From positions 434,001-498,000 of the forward strand of contig JAJNNY010000008.1 of the NCBI GenBank assembly GCA_022453515.1: DNA of 64,000 nucleotides. The letters run 5' to 3'. Position 1 is the stretch's first letter; the number at the start of each line of letters is the position of its first letter. The position numbers and the translations under genes were made by a program. The notes below the pieces were generated by a model, which worked only from the letters and a program-made list of their open reading frames with translations, did not search any database and was not told the origin of the DNA. The stretch is from Astrocystis sublimbata. Taxonomy: Eukaryota; Ascomycota; Sordariomycetes; Xylariales; Xylariaceae. Below are positions 1 through 11,313 of the stretch, piece after piece.

Positions 1-1596
1 CCTAATAGACCGCAAAACACCGGAAAGCAGGTACACTCATCACCTTCGTTGCATCTCCCCATCACGTCTTCACGTCAAAACGCACTTATGCTGCAAGGGG
101 CCACATCGACTCCCCCTGCAAACGCCACCGGAATGTCATCCTGAGTCTTGACAGCAAGCACTGACGGGTCAGTGGGGATGCCCCTACCTACGACCGGCAT
201 GACACGCAGAGATGTACCGGTAACAGCCACAGCATTCGTCTGTGGGACAGCACCTCACAAAATCCCCAATCGGAAATCTAGATGCGGGTGAACAACGGGT
301 CCCGTCCGACACGGGCTCGGACGGGTACAACGTACCAACGCCATAGAGGGCAATGCTACGGGGCCCAGATCTGCCCCGGATCCCACTTTATCTTGAACTT
401 TCCGACGGTTCGCAGTCTTCTTATGGTAGGCGAGTAGGCTCTTATTATTATGTGGTGCATTGGTGGGCTTACCCCTGAATCGCCGTGTATATCGGTACTT
501 CTACCAATCAAACATGCCAGGTACTCACTCTCCTGACATCGCGACGTTGGAGTATCAGACTACCTAACGCAAAGAAGTGATGATGACTCGATAGGGCGGC
601 GAGAACAGATACGCACGTAGTCAAGCACGCCAGGGGGCCAGGGTACCACCATGTGTTCTGGAGATCGGATCGATTTGGGTAGGATTCGATGCGATCGAGG
701 TACGTGTAAAGTTGAATGCTGCGCCCTGTCAGGCTTGTTTGAAGGATTCGACAACACATTTTAAGGCTGTTAGTGGCGCAAGTCAAGACCTTCAAGTCAG
801 TAGATCCCGAGCGCCACCCGCGCAGTAGCCTATTATCACCAGCACCTCTTGGCACTTACGGTCAAGGTCAAATGTTGTACATCATTCAACGCCCAATCTG
901 AAGCATGCATTTTTACCAAAGTTTCGTTGTGTTACTGAATGCTAGCTGCCTATGTAGCTGCTTATAGTGACAACAAACTACCGAGTCTTGTTGTTGAAAG
1001 CTGCGTCAGTGAGGCTTTAGCACAGCATCAACTCATGCTATTCTCACTCTTCATATCTCTTTAAATGTTGGTAGGCAGTCACTGCATGTGATCATCCACT
1101 TACACATCAATAAATGGCAAGAAAAGGAATAAATACTTCATTACTAAATGCATCCTTTTCATTCTGTTATTATTCGTGAAAGGTGTTTCAATGTTCATCC
1201 CATAACATGGATAGTGCTTATAGTAATCGCCATGGCCACTAACACCACTGTGGCGAATTGTGAGGCTAGAATTCTTTGTATTGGTTATGAAAATGACAAT
1301 ATATAAGTAGTACAGCACAAAAACAGATTAGATACGCATTATATCACGTGGCTTTGTTACTATACAGGTATCTAAATTGTCATCAGTTATTGCATGCCAC
1401 ATGCCATTAACCTTCTGTTTGATCATGTAAGCCCAACAAGGAGAAGCAGGTGGATAGTCACCTGTCTTCAATTGATCCGTACGTTTGCCATGGCTTCGTG
1501 AGGAGGTCTTAATCGTATGATTTCATGACTTTATAGTATCTTCATTAATTACTTCTATCACTATGTGGTATCTGGACCATCCATCCGTTAGACAAA
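1..1596. other. Intergenic, no gene recognised
   Basis: No open frame here resembles a known protein. The longest is a minus-strand frame of about 115 codons near 508-855, with no motif and no splice-supported extension. The stretch from about 900 to 1590 becomes AT-rich and probably holds the 3' untranslated region of the minus-strand Cwc25 gene. No tRNA-like box A/box B pair was seen. Confidence 0.6.
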
Positions 1597-2835
1597 TCAG
1601 CTGATCAGCTTTCTTCGTAACCCGTGGACAAACTCTTGGTCTGCGTATTTCCCTGCACGCTCTCTTGCGTTGTTGTCTGCCTCTCTAGCCTGCCGTTCCT
1701 GTTCTTCTATGATGGCGAGGCGGTTCTCCCGATCTTTGTCCAAGTCCGAGGCCGCGTTCTGCATCGCCGCGAGCTTCCGCGCCCGCTCCTCCTCGGCGGC
1801 AGTATCTGAGCCAGCTCCCGAACCATTCGCGCCTCCGTTGCGATCATTGCTCGGGCCATTTCTATAGCCGGAAGGGCGGCGATAGTCGCGACTATCTCGA
1901 CGATCTTCGTCGCCCCTATTGAACTTGCGACGCTCTCTGGGCGGGTCTGGGGAATAGTCTCGTCGTCGCCGAATGTCATCCTCCTTGCGATCACTGCGAC
2001 GTGGGCTCCTCGATCGACCTCTGTAAGACCTGCTGTTATCACCGCTCCCCTCTTTGTGATCGTCCCGCGAAGTGGACCGCCTCCTTCTGCGGCGCTCTCT
2101 GTGCGATCCGTGCCTTTCCCTCGAGTCAGACCTATCGTCAGAGTCCCGTCTGTGATGCCGATGCCTTCTTTCTCTTGAGTCGTGGCGCTCTCTGGAATCC
2201 GACCGGCGATGTCTTATGTGACGACCCTCCCGAGAATGCGATCTGTGGCGATGTCTGTGCCGCCTCAAATCTTTTTCATCCCTGTCGCGACCACGAGACG
2301 ACTTCTTATCTTCGCTTTGGCCCATGGATGGCATGGATGCCAGTAGTTGTCTTCTCTTGATGGGGTCGTTCATCATGGCCTCGTACGCTTCCTGTTCTCG
2401 GCGCTTGATGGCCAATAGCGGGTCTTCGCGGATCTTGGCTGCCGTGTCTCGCGCATTGACGGATGGGTTGGCAGGCGCAGTCAGGGAATCGTAGGTGGCT
2501 TCCTTTTTCAGGCTGTCGGCGCCAGATCCGCGCGTGAGGATGGTATCGATCCTCCTCTTGCCCAACAGAAAGCCTTCGAGCTCCTCGGTTGTTCCTCCCT
2601 GGCCGTCGCTGGGGCCCTGGTACATCCAGTCGACACGGTCGACGCGCTTTCTTCCACCTGCAGCCTCGAGCTTCTCCTGTATCTCCTTCTTGGCGCGCTC
2701 TTCCTTGATCTCTTGGATGCGCGCCTCGGTCTTCTTCCGCTCGGCGAGCGCGGCTTGCTCGGCATCGTAGACCTTGGCCTGATTCTTCAGAAGCGCCGGA
2801 TGGTACGACTTCTTGAGCTGCAAGTCTCCACCCAT
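1597..2835 (-). CDS. cwc25: Pre-mRNA-splicing factor Cwc25
   Basis: This is an intronless 412-residue protein. The N-terminus begins [19 protein letters not shown], the conserved CIR/Cwc25 start, followed by a charged helix (residues about 20-60, rich in Ala, Glu and Lys) and the conserved segment RVDWMYQGP near residue 66. Residues about 175-320 form an Arg/Ser/His-rich RS-like tract with many SRE, RRH and RSDSRE units. The C-terminus is again helical and charged. In yeast and human, Cwc25 joins the activated spliceosome around the first transesterification step in the nucleus; that role is taken from the family. The gene is divergent from the COP9 subunit 2 gene across a 749-bp interval. 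The start is the first ATG of the frame and matches the family start exactly, so the model is firm. Confidence 0.92.
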   Translation of the reverse strand: MGGDLQLKKSYHPALLKNQAKVYDAEQAALAERKKTEARIQEIKEERAKKEIQEKLEAAGGRKRVDRVDWMYQGPSDGQGGTTEELEGFLLGKRRIDTILTRGSGADSLKKEATYDSLTAPANPSVNARDTAAKIREDPLLAIKRREQEAYEAMMNDPIKRRQLLASMPSMGQSEDKKSSRGRDRDEKDLRRHRHRHRSHSREGRHIRHRRSDSRERHDSRERRHRHHRRDSDDRSDSRERHGSHRERRRRRRSTSRDDHKEGSGDNSRSYRGRSRSPRRSDRKEDDIRRRRDYSPDPPRERRKFNRGDEDRRDSRDYRRPSGYRNGPSNDRNGGANGSGAGSDTAAEEERARKLAAMQNAASDLDKDRENRLAIIEEQERQAREADNNARERAGKYADQEFVHGLRRKLIS

Positions 2836-3584
2836 GTTGGCGGGTTGTTATCTACCGGCGAATGGATTCTTCAAGGATAGTGGATGGCGACACAATGCGC
2901 CGATGGCTTGGGTAATTGAGCCGATGAGGCTACAGCCGGCGTAACGAGCGTCTCGAAAAGAAAAAGAGGACGTAATTATAGTCGTCGCGTAATACGTACG
3001 TGAGCAGATGCCGTCGTAGATATCGTCACTGGGTAAGTCAAGGATGGGTTGGGATTGGGGATTGTAGAAAGGTAAAACAAATCAATGCAGGGTCGGTTGC
3101 CACCGGGAAATTGCCCAGCCTCAACATCAACCTTTGGCGGCTGGGCTAACTGTATTACGTAATGTAGATGACTAACTGGGGGCTCCATTGAGTATCTATG
3201 TAGGTAGATACCTAGCCGTAGGTTGGGAAGCTGGTTGCATGGGGGCACCAGATGCCCCGCACTAACCTCTTTTGACTTCATTTACAGCAGCTGGGTGCCC
3301 ACTGCCCAGGCTGTAATGAAGTACCTTGGTACATTGAATAGTACCTAGGTAGGCGGGCAGGCAGGTATGACCGTCTCCCTGCATACATGTATTCAACGCA
3401 GCCTCATCCTCCCAGTGAACAACTGCAAACCATCCACCAACAAAAGCTTAGATACTTTACAGAACATTCAGCATACCTCTCCAGCATTTTAAAACTCTCA
3501 TATTGTTGTTGCCGATTCCACCGCCATTCCCAAGTAACAGTAACAGCAACCGTCACAGCCACCACACCCCCCGCCTCCGCCAAC
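2836..3584. promoter_or_regulatory. Shared divergent promoter interval (cwc25 / csnB)
   Basis: This 749-bp interval separates two divergent genes and must contain both promoters. It carries several TAGGTA/TACCTA-type motifs (around 3199-3217 and 3343-3366, including a palindromic CCTAGG core), which recur in other intergenic stretches of this window. Pyrimidine-rich sequence and CA/GTAACA repeats precede the csnB start (3525-3560). No TATA box is clear for either gene. Confidence 0.45.
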
Positions 3585-5165
3585 ATGTCGGACGACGATT
3601 TCATGCAAGAATCGGACGAGGAGTATGCGCATCGTCACCTGCCTCTACAGTCTACGTGCCACTGACATCCCTCCCCCGCAGGTATGACTTCGAGTACGAG
3701 GAGGAAGATGAAGACGAGTCCGCCGACGTCGATACCGAGAACAAATACTACAACGCCAAGCAGATCAAGGGCACCAGTCCCGAGGAGGCCATCGATGTAT
3801 TCCTCGAGATACCCGCGCTCGAACAAGAAAAGGGCGAGTGGGGTTTCAAGGGACTGAAGCAGGCCATAAAACTTGAGTATCGGCTTGCGAGATACGACAA
3901 GGTCTGCTCCGGGAGTCAAGCTTGTCGCAGTCCATCCTCGCTGACCGTCAGAGCAGGCCGTTGAGCACTACACCGAGTTGCTCACCTACGTCAAGTCGGC
4001 CGTCACTCGCAATTACTCTGAGAAGTCCATCAACAACATGCTCGATTATATTGAGAAGGGATCTGAGACAGACGCAGCCCAACGTTGCATGGAACAGTTC
4101 TACTCCCTGACGCTTACGTGTTTCCAAAGCACCAACAACGAGCGCTTGTGGCTGAAGACCAACATCAAGCTCGTAAAACTCCTCCTCGACCGCAAAGAAT
4201 ACCCGTCCGTCACCAAGAAGCTCCGTGAACTCCAAAAGGCATGCCAGCTGGAAGACGGCACCGATGACCCGAGCAAAGGCACCTACTCTCTCGAGATATA
4301 TGCTCTGGAGATACAGATGTATGCCGAGACACGAAACAACAAGCAGCTCAAGGTTCTGTACCAGAAGGCACTGGGCGTGCGGTCGGCAGTGGCACATCCC
4401 AGGATCATGGGCATCATCCGCGAGTGTGGCGGCAAGATGCACATGAGCGAGGAAAACTGGAAAGATGCGCAGAGTGACTTTTTTGAATCCTTCAGGAACT
4501 ACGACGAGGCTGGCTCGCTTCAGCGGATCCAGGTCCTCAAGTACCTGCTCCTTACTACGATGCTTATGAAGTCCGATATCAACCCCTTCGACTCGCAAGA
4601 AACCAAACCCTACCGGAACGACCCCCGGATCGCGGCCATGACCGAGCTAGTCGACGCATACCAGCGCGACGATATGCACCAATACGTCAACGTGCTACAG
4701 AAGAACCAGGACATTCTCGCCGACCCATTCATAGCCGAGAACATAGATGAGGTGACTCGTAACATGCGGACAAAGGCAGTTGTTAAGCTCATCGCGCCCT
4801 ACACGAAGATGAAGTTGGGTTGGATCGCACGGCAACTCAAGATCACCGAGACCGAGGTCCAGGATATCCTGGGATACCTCATTATCGACGGTAAAATTTC
4901 CGGCAAGCTGGACCAACAATCTGGGATTCTCGAAGTAGAATCTCTCGCTGATGCCGACCGGCTTCAAGCGCTCAAGAGCTGGAGCGACTCACTTGGCAGC
5001 TTGTCTCATGCTCTATTCAAAGACGGCGATGGATTTCGTATGACAGATGCGCCACAAACCGAAGACCCGTACATATTCCCCGGGAAGAGTATGAGCGTGG
5101 GAAGCCGCTTGCCGCCCAGCAGAGGTAGCAAGAGGGTTCTTAATGAAGGCTGGGCCGGTTCTTAG
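3585..5165 (+). CDS. csnB: COP9 signalosome subunit 2 (CsnB/CSN2)
   Basis: Three exons: 3585-3622, 3682-3901 and 3957-5165. Joined they give 489 codons including stop (488 residues). The protein begins MSDDDFMQESDEEYDFEY, the acidic start typical of CSN2, followed by KGEWGFKGLKQAIKLEYRL, a conserved helical-repeat segment. Residues about 90-330 are alpha-helical repeats, and residues about 340-440 form the PCI domain (VVKLIAPYTKMKLGWIARQL, then TETEVQDILGYLIIDGKISG). CSN2 is a scaffold subunit of the COP9 signalosome, which removes Nedd8 from cullins; in fungi it affects development. Both introns are short (59 and 55 nt) GT-AG introns and keep the frame. The length is close to the family's usual size of about 490 residues. 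Confidence 0.95.
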
Positions 5166-6029
5166 AGCTCAATCCCTGTGTTCCTGCACTCTCTGTCACG
5201 CATGATCATTGAGCTACAGGACTATCTGGGTCGTATTTATGACAACATATTCGATATCGAGTTCTGCGAAAGCTGGTATCTCCGGTCAGCGTCTATGCTG
5301 TCGATACCAGTATCCAGGGATGGATGTAAGGGGAGCTGGATCGCGGTTTGCATGGAAGCGGGAGCGTTAGGTGGTTATGAAATGCCGAGCGGAAGAACAA
5401 AATTCACGCGGCAACGTTTATGAGCTCACGTTATCTTGTAGAAATACCCAAATCGGGGGGAAGATCCATGATGAGATCGCCCCTTAATGAAACGATGATA
5501 AACACTGACGATGCGCTCTCATTCGTTTACTGCGTTGCACCCCAAGTATCGGTCTGGGCTGGCCAGATAAATAAATCATAATCGGCTGGGAGCTAAAAAA
5601 CAACAAATGAGCAAGTGTTCAAGCTGAAATTTAATTTCCAGCTGGTGCCAGGTCAATGCATGCGGTGAAGGGGTTGAGGTTCGACGTGTCCCACGCTCAT
5701 GCGCGGCAGGAAGCCACTGCAGGGCTCCACTATGGGCACGGTCAGCACCGGCCAGCGAGGCCCGGGAAGGCCCAGCACGACACCATTCGCCCGCTGCGGG
5801 CTTGGATTTAGTGACTGACGCCACCTGCTTTGCTGTGGCTCGCTACTGCAAAACACGCCCGCGACGCAACAGCAAACAAACCACGTTTGATTTATGGAGG
5901 TACGAATAAGATAAACGTACAACGATTGCTCTGCTTAATTGGGAGATTTATATTTGGATCGATTCGTGTCAATTCTTGAACTCTCCTTCCAAGCAGAACT
6001 ACCAAAACTCAAGATACCCATTCGCCAAG
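5166..6029. other. Intergenic, no gene recognised
   Basis: This 864-bp stretch holds the 3' end of csnB and the promoter of the downstream Nudix gene. Short frames on both strands show no family resemblance. The last 60 bp before 6030 are A/C-rich, as expected for a fungal leader. Confidence 0.5.
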
Positions 6030-7344
6030 ATGTCGCTCACAAACGGCAAAGTGGTAAATTCCGAGCCTCTGGTAAGCACCTAGCCTTTTTTTTCCCTTTC
6101 TTCCACCTACACATCCATGCTCTTGATATTATGAGCCCGAGCGGCGTAATCAACTTCGCTTGAGAAACTATGACATTTCCTATCTTCCCTACAGATAGAT
6201 ACCCAAGGACATATAGGGTATTCCGATGTTTGAGGTAATAAGTAACATGTCAATTGTTGCTGTCGTCCTTGGCTATAATGTCGTTTGCTGCCAAGAATCT
6301 CATCAAACGACTGACTGACTGACACGATTCACGATAGAACCCAACAGAGGGGAAATGGCTCAAGCTGGTCAAGTAAGGTTACCCTCACCTCGCTGCCTTG
6401 CCCAATTGGGAGCAACCTCGTTTCTCATCATTGGAACGGACTCTCCTGAAAAATACCGAAGAAAGTCTATGAACATAAAATACTAGGGCAGCCCTCAAGA
6501 ACTTGAAGGCGCATAGTTTATCATCCCAACCAAGAGTCACCTGCCCTCTATCCCTCACATCCATGTATCACCACCACCACTTACTAATACCACTCCTCCT
6601 CTCCCAACAGATTGACCTACAACGACTACAAGAACCAGACGCGCACATGGGAATCAGCGGAGCGGACGACACGCAAGGGCAGCGGCGTGGACGGCGTGGG
6701 CATCCTCGCCATCCTCGAGAAGCCTACGGGGCCTGAGATTCTGCTGCAGAAACAGTTCCGCCCGCCACTGAACCAGGTCGCCATCGAGCTCCCTGCCGGC
6801 CTCGTCGATGAGGGCGAGAGCGTCCAGGAGGCCGCTGTGCGCGAGCTGAAGGAGGAGACAGGCTACGTGGGCATCGTGAGCGAGATGTCGCCTGTGATGT
6901 TCAATGGTGGGTTGTTTCATTTCTATTTTCATCGTTCAGGAAATGGTTATTCAATATGGGACAGCGTTTGGTCAATCTAGCTGGGTTCGTGTATCGCGAA
7001 TTCAGACAAATTGACGTTTTTGATATTACCGGGCAAAGGGACTTCATCTCTCGAGCATTGTCCTGAGAGAGAAAGAACTGACTGACTGACTGATACCTGC
7101 GCAAGACCCGGGAATGACCAACACCAATACGGCCATTTGCTCCGTGCACATCGACACCAGCCTGCCGGAGAACCAGAACCCGATCCAGAGCCTCGAGGAC
7201 GACGAGTTCATCGAGAGCTTCACGACGCCCTTGGCCACGCTGTACGCCGAGTGCAAGCGCCTCGAGGCCGAGGGCTATGCCATCGATGCGCGCGTTGGTA
7301 CCTTTGCGCAGGGCATTGAGCTGACGAAGCGCTTGGGCTTGTAA
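6030..7344 (+). CDS. ysa1: Nudix hydrolase, ADP-ribose/ADP-sugar pyrophosphatase (Ysa1-like)
   Basis: Four exons: 6030-6071, 6338-6372, 6611-6906 and 7106-7344. Together they encode 203 residues. The complete Nudix box lies in exon 3 (about residues 103-125): G-x5-E-x7-REL-x-EE-x-G, read as GLVDEGE, then RELKEETGY. It is preceded by LLQKQFRPPLNQVAIELPAG, typical of the Ysa1/NUDT5 branch. These enzymes cleave ADP-ribose and related ADP-sugars to AMP and a sugar phosphate, limiting toxic ADP-ribose in cytosol, nucleus or mitochondria. The first two coding exons are tiny (42 and 35 nt) and the introns long for this window (266, 238 and 199 nt). Introns 1 and 3 carry tandem CTGAC branch-point-like repeats near their 3' ends. 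The family call is firm; the exact substrate is inferred. Confidence 0.9.
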
Positions 7345-7770
7345 TTGAACTCACTCGAATCAGAATTCGTCTTGGAGATTGTATCTTTGTCGGCGATATG
7401 CGTGCCGATGTTGGTTGGCTTCGCCAGCTCTGAATGGGGAATGGTGCTTCCATGAGTAGTGGACGCGATGAAGACAGACACGGGTGGTTGTTGTTCAGGA
7501 GTCCATCAGACCGTGGAAGGGGCGGTTTCTCAACACTCGACTTGTGAAGCAGTCGTGGATTCAGATGAGGCCGGAAAATGAGATGTGCGGTCGGCTGACG
7601 AGAGTGCGACGACTGGCTGATTTGGTATCTACCCTGCTGACCATGACCGATTTGCAGCCCCTGCTTTCGAAATTCTCATTACGTGTTCAAAGATTGCAAC
7701 TAGACAGCTGGGAATGGGCTAGACGGAACTAGATTGATTTATAAAGGATAGAATAATAGAGCTTTCGGGA
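7345..7770. other. Intergenic between Nudix gene and NLR relic
   Basis: This is probably the 3' untranslated region of the Nudix gene, followed by the eroded C-terminal end of the minus-strand NLR pseudogene. No additional gene is visible. Confidence 0.5.
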
Positions 7771-10700
7771 TGGATTTCGCGATAGTTGGGCGACCGCACG
7801 AATAAAAGAAGTGACTGGTCTTGATGCCGTGGCCTCCATGTTTGCTTTCCTCGCTTTGCCAACAAGTATCCTAAGAAAAAAGCAAGGTGCCGGGCTCCCA
7901 CGTATTAATCGAACCGTTGCAAATATCGTAAAATCGGTAACTATCGGAACTAAACACTATCTCCGTCACCAAATTATCGGAAAAAAACTAGTAAACAGGA
8001 ACAAAGTTCTTAAAGTCCCATATACGGATAGAGCCTTCGGTAGAACTAGTTGCAAAATGCTTTCCGTTGGGACTGACTGCAATCTCATCAGCCGCCCACT
8101 CCATCTCAACATGCTCATCCGTTATGGGATGCCACTTGAAGATGGAAAACGCTCGATACAGGCCAACGACATGATCGGTGACAGGGTTCCATCTGAAACG
8201 ATCAACAGCACACCATTGCTGGCGCTGGTTGATTCGCATGTTGTTCGCCCTTTTGCATCTGTTGATGCATCACCCGTCCCGTAGTCTCCAGACTGAAAGT
8301 GGCGCGCCCCTATACGACACCGCTACATGGGTCCTTTCTGCATCGAAAGCCACGTCGACGGGTGAGCTTATATGAGCGCCGTCGAATTGAGCCCGATCGT
8401 TCAAGAGATCCCGTTTCAGAACCTGCCAGCCTTTCCAAAAAATTGTCACAGGTCGCAAATCTGATGACGTTATCGTCGCCGCCCATGAGTAGTTGCGCGT
8501 CGTTGTTGGCAAAGACCACGACCCTTGCTTTGACCTTTGCAGGATTTGCAGTAGAGGATAGTAGTTCTCCGGAAAGGGTCAACCAAAGTTTCGTACGAGT
8601 CAAGCCGTATGTACACAACTTCCCTCCATTTCCACTAAGTGCAAACGCTTCGACAGGTTCACCGTGATGTGCCACGCATACCTCGGCATAGTTTGAGGCG
8701 TCCCAAACGTAAACCGACCCTTTCATGTCCAAGACCGCAAGATGCTTGCCCACGCACGCCATTCTCCAGGCTTGCACCTCGCTCGGCAGAATAAGTCGAG
8801 AGAGGTTATCATCCCAACCAACATCTGGCAAGTTAGAGACTCCGATCTTCGCAGTCTTATGGAACTTCTTGTGCATGATAGATCCCGAAGGACAGACAGC
8901 CGGAATAATGTAGTACAGCACTGCTGGGCTGGTTACGATATAGGTAGCAAATCTGCCCATCAGCTTAGTAATATCAACTGCCCGCTCGCTCAGAAGCTGA
9001 AGATCCGCAGAACGTTGCGTGTTGATATTCTCTGCCTTTTTGCGCTGTTTCCAGCTGTCAACGACCTCATGTACGACCTCCGATGCTTCTACTACCACTT
9101 CTAAGCGTCGAAGTAGTGCTAGTACATGAATCCAGGCCAACACGCCAGGCCCACGGAAGACGCTCAAAAGTGTCTCTAGACGGCCAGAGGACGTGTAGTC
9201 ACTATGACTAAGGTGGATGGGCCAGTTTGCGGCAGAATAGAAATGAAATGGCTCGCTCGATAGTACAACGTCTTGGTCTTGTACCAATCGCGACTGCAAT
9301 CTCCTGTCGTTAAATGATGCCACACTCCTTGTGAACAGATTCTCGTGGCTTCTGTTTAGGTCGATGCTCAATTCGCTGTTAGATGATTGAGTGAGATACC
9401 CACGAGTCGTGTGATGAAGTAGAGTAACCTTGTCGTCTTCGTCAACCTGTACAAACTGCCCACAAGTTTCCTGGACAGTTCGCTTCAGGTCAAGAAAGCC
9501 GGGAAACTCTGGCTTAAGTGCCTGCGATAGGCCGATAGCTCCTTCAGGCTAAGCGGCCGCTGAGCGCAAGTAGACCACTCAAGTATTGCTCTAATAAGGG
9601 GTATGTCGGACCTTCGGGCGGATACTAGCATGTGCTTTTCCATGCGCCGAAACATCAGCATCATGTCGCTTGGGATGTCGTGGAGGATTTATTGAATTTT
9701 CGACTCAGTAAGACAGCTAACCAACTCTTCAATAATCAGCATCGCCCAAAGAAAATTCCCCTCTGATCGTTGCATGATGTCTTGTAAGAGTTTCATTTGA
9801 AACTCCTCACTCCCGCGCATGCTCTCGAGCTCCGTCTGCGCCAACATTTCGATGTCTCTATGATTGTGGCCTGGCAATTTTTGTATCCTAGTGGCAGATA
9901 TACTGCGAGAAAGTCGGCTAAAACATGTAGAGATAGATTCGGTGTCCCCCTGCTGAGGAACATGACTTTGACAGGTAGCCTATGTGCGAATGACTGCAGA
10001 CAGGCGAGGAGAATTTTGGGTGAATCGCATTCATCGAGCGCATCTATAACCCAGTATATCGGCTTATCAAGGCTCAATTGCATCAACACACCTTCCACAA
10101 CTCTCTTCCAAATGAGAAAAGGATCTGACGAGTCCAGGCATAGAGCCTCCCGTGAAGACCCAGCTAGAGCCTTTCCGAATTCGGGTCGACTTTTGGAAAG
10201 CTGATACGTTAGAGCTTTAATGCAGTTGGCCACTGTGCTCTTAGCCGTGTCAGAGAACTTGAATATGAAAAATTGGCATGACATGTGTTTTCTTCGCAGG
10301 TGATTGATGATGAACGCGGATAGCACGGTTTTCCCGGTCGCTGGAGGGGCAGTGTACCAAAGTACAGCAGGGTCAAGTGTCAATGTGTCAAGCCAAGAGA
10401 CGAATGCTTTCTCTTCCAAAATCCACTCGCATGTATCTGGAATCCAAGACCGTCGCGACGCATCGTAGTCAGCTTCAGTAGACGGAGCATCGCGGAACAG
10501 ATCCTGCGTGCTCGGAGACTCGCCTGCCGGTGTCGCAGATTGCGATCTGCTCCTTCGGTTCTCTGAGTTCTTGCCTTGATGTTGTGTGATCAAAGATGTG
10601 ATCGCATCCCTTACAGAGATGTAGTTAGGGTCCGCCGGGCTAGAGAATTTGCAGATATTATGATGGTTAGCCTGCAATGGCCTAGAGATCTCTGCAGGAT

Positions 10701-11313
10701 AGCCCAGGACTGATGAGTCTTTCTCCAACACTATGACCTTCAACGGGCCAGTTGAAGTGGCTGGTGTTTTGTAGAACGACCAGATTGACAGTTTCGGAGC
10801 GACATGCCAGAACTGTTCGTTCAATTCCTCAATAGCGGGGGAGGCCTTGGTGAGATCCGAGGTGAAATATTTAGTAGACTGGAAGGATGCGGCTAAGACT
10901 TTGTTAAGACTTTGTTAAGAGTCTTCGCCAGGTTCGTACCGCGGTGAGGTGTCGATAGAAATATGATCGCCGTTACTCCCTTCACAATCTATTGGTAATT
11001 AACGTCATGCAAACCAAGCAAGTATGCCTTTTTGACGACCAGGCCGCCCATGCTGTGCACCACAAAAATGACCGGGTTCGCCCCAATGTTCAGGTCGGCG
11101 AACCACGTGAAAGCCAAGCCCAGATGTCGAAGATGAGGGGCTGCGATGGTTGGGAGGAAGTGAATTGCCCGCGGAAGGCACATCGAGTGAGTCACTGAGT
11201 AGTCCAGTTGCCCGATCTCGCGCGATGTTGATTTCTGAAGATTCCAAAACTTCCTCGTCGAGCTCAACTTCTGATCCCTCCTTGAGGGCTCGTTTGGAAC
11301 GAAATCGTTTCAA
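7771..11313 (-). pseudogene. Decayed NLR: alpha/beta hydrolase - NACHT - WD40 protein
   Basis: Reading 11313 down to about 7771, conserved segments of one fungal NLR appear in the right order but in changing frames. An alpha/beta-hydrolase piece contains the lipase-type elbow VVHSMGGLVVKKAYL, then IIFLSTPHRG. The NACHT part has a P-loop (YTAPPATGKTVLSAF, about 10305-10350) and Walker B (YWVIDALDECDS). A helical region (LDLKRTVQETCGQFVQVDE, about 9440-9490) and WD40-type repeats follow, with AVSPNGKHFATSSTEGSIR then IWDF near 8000. Lesions: in-frame stops at about 10987, 9689, 8270 and 7988; an 11-bp tandem duplication at 10895-10916; and frame changes near 11095, 9920, 9533 and 8437. Intact relatives sense non-self and trigger fungal programmed cell death; this copy cannot make a full protein. 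The AT content is ordinary, so any RIP was mild. Confidence 0.9.
10895..10916. repeat. 11-bp tandem duplication inside the NLR pseudogene
   Basis: The 11-mer AAGACTTTGTT (plus strand) occurs twice head to tail, at 10895-10905 and 10906-10916. Removing one copy restores frame continuity between the hydrolase segment (STPHRGTNLAKTLNKVL) and the next conserved segment (SFQSTKYFTSDLTKASPA) on the minus strand. It is therefore a frame-breaking duplication in the pseudogene. Confidence 0.9.

Noticed and set aside
508..855. Minus-strand frame of 115 codons
   Set aside because: No motif, no good start context, random-looking composition, and a second overlapping frame of similar quality.
8299..8667. 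Plus-strand frames opposite the NLR relic
   Set aside because: They are antisense shadows of WD40 coding sequence, whose minus-strand reading has clear family motifs.
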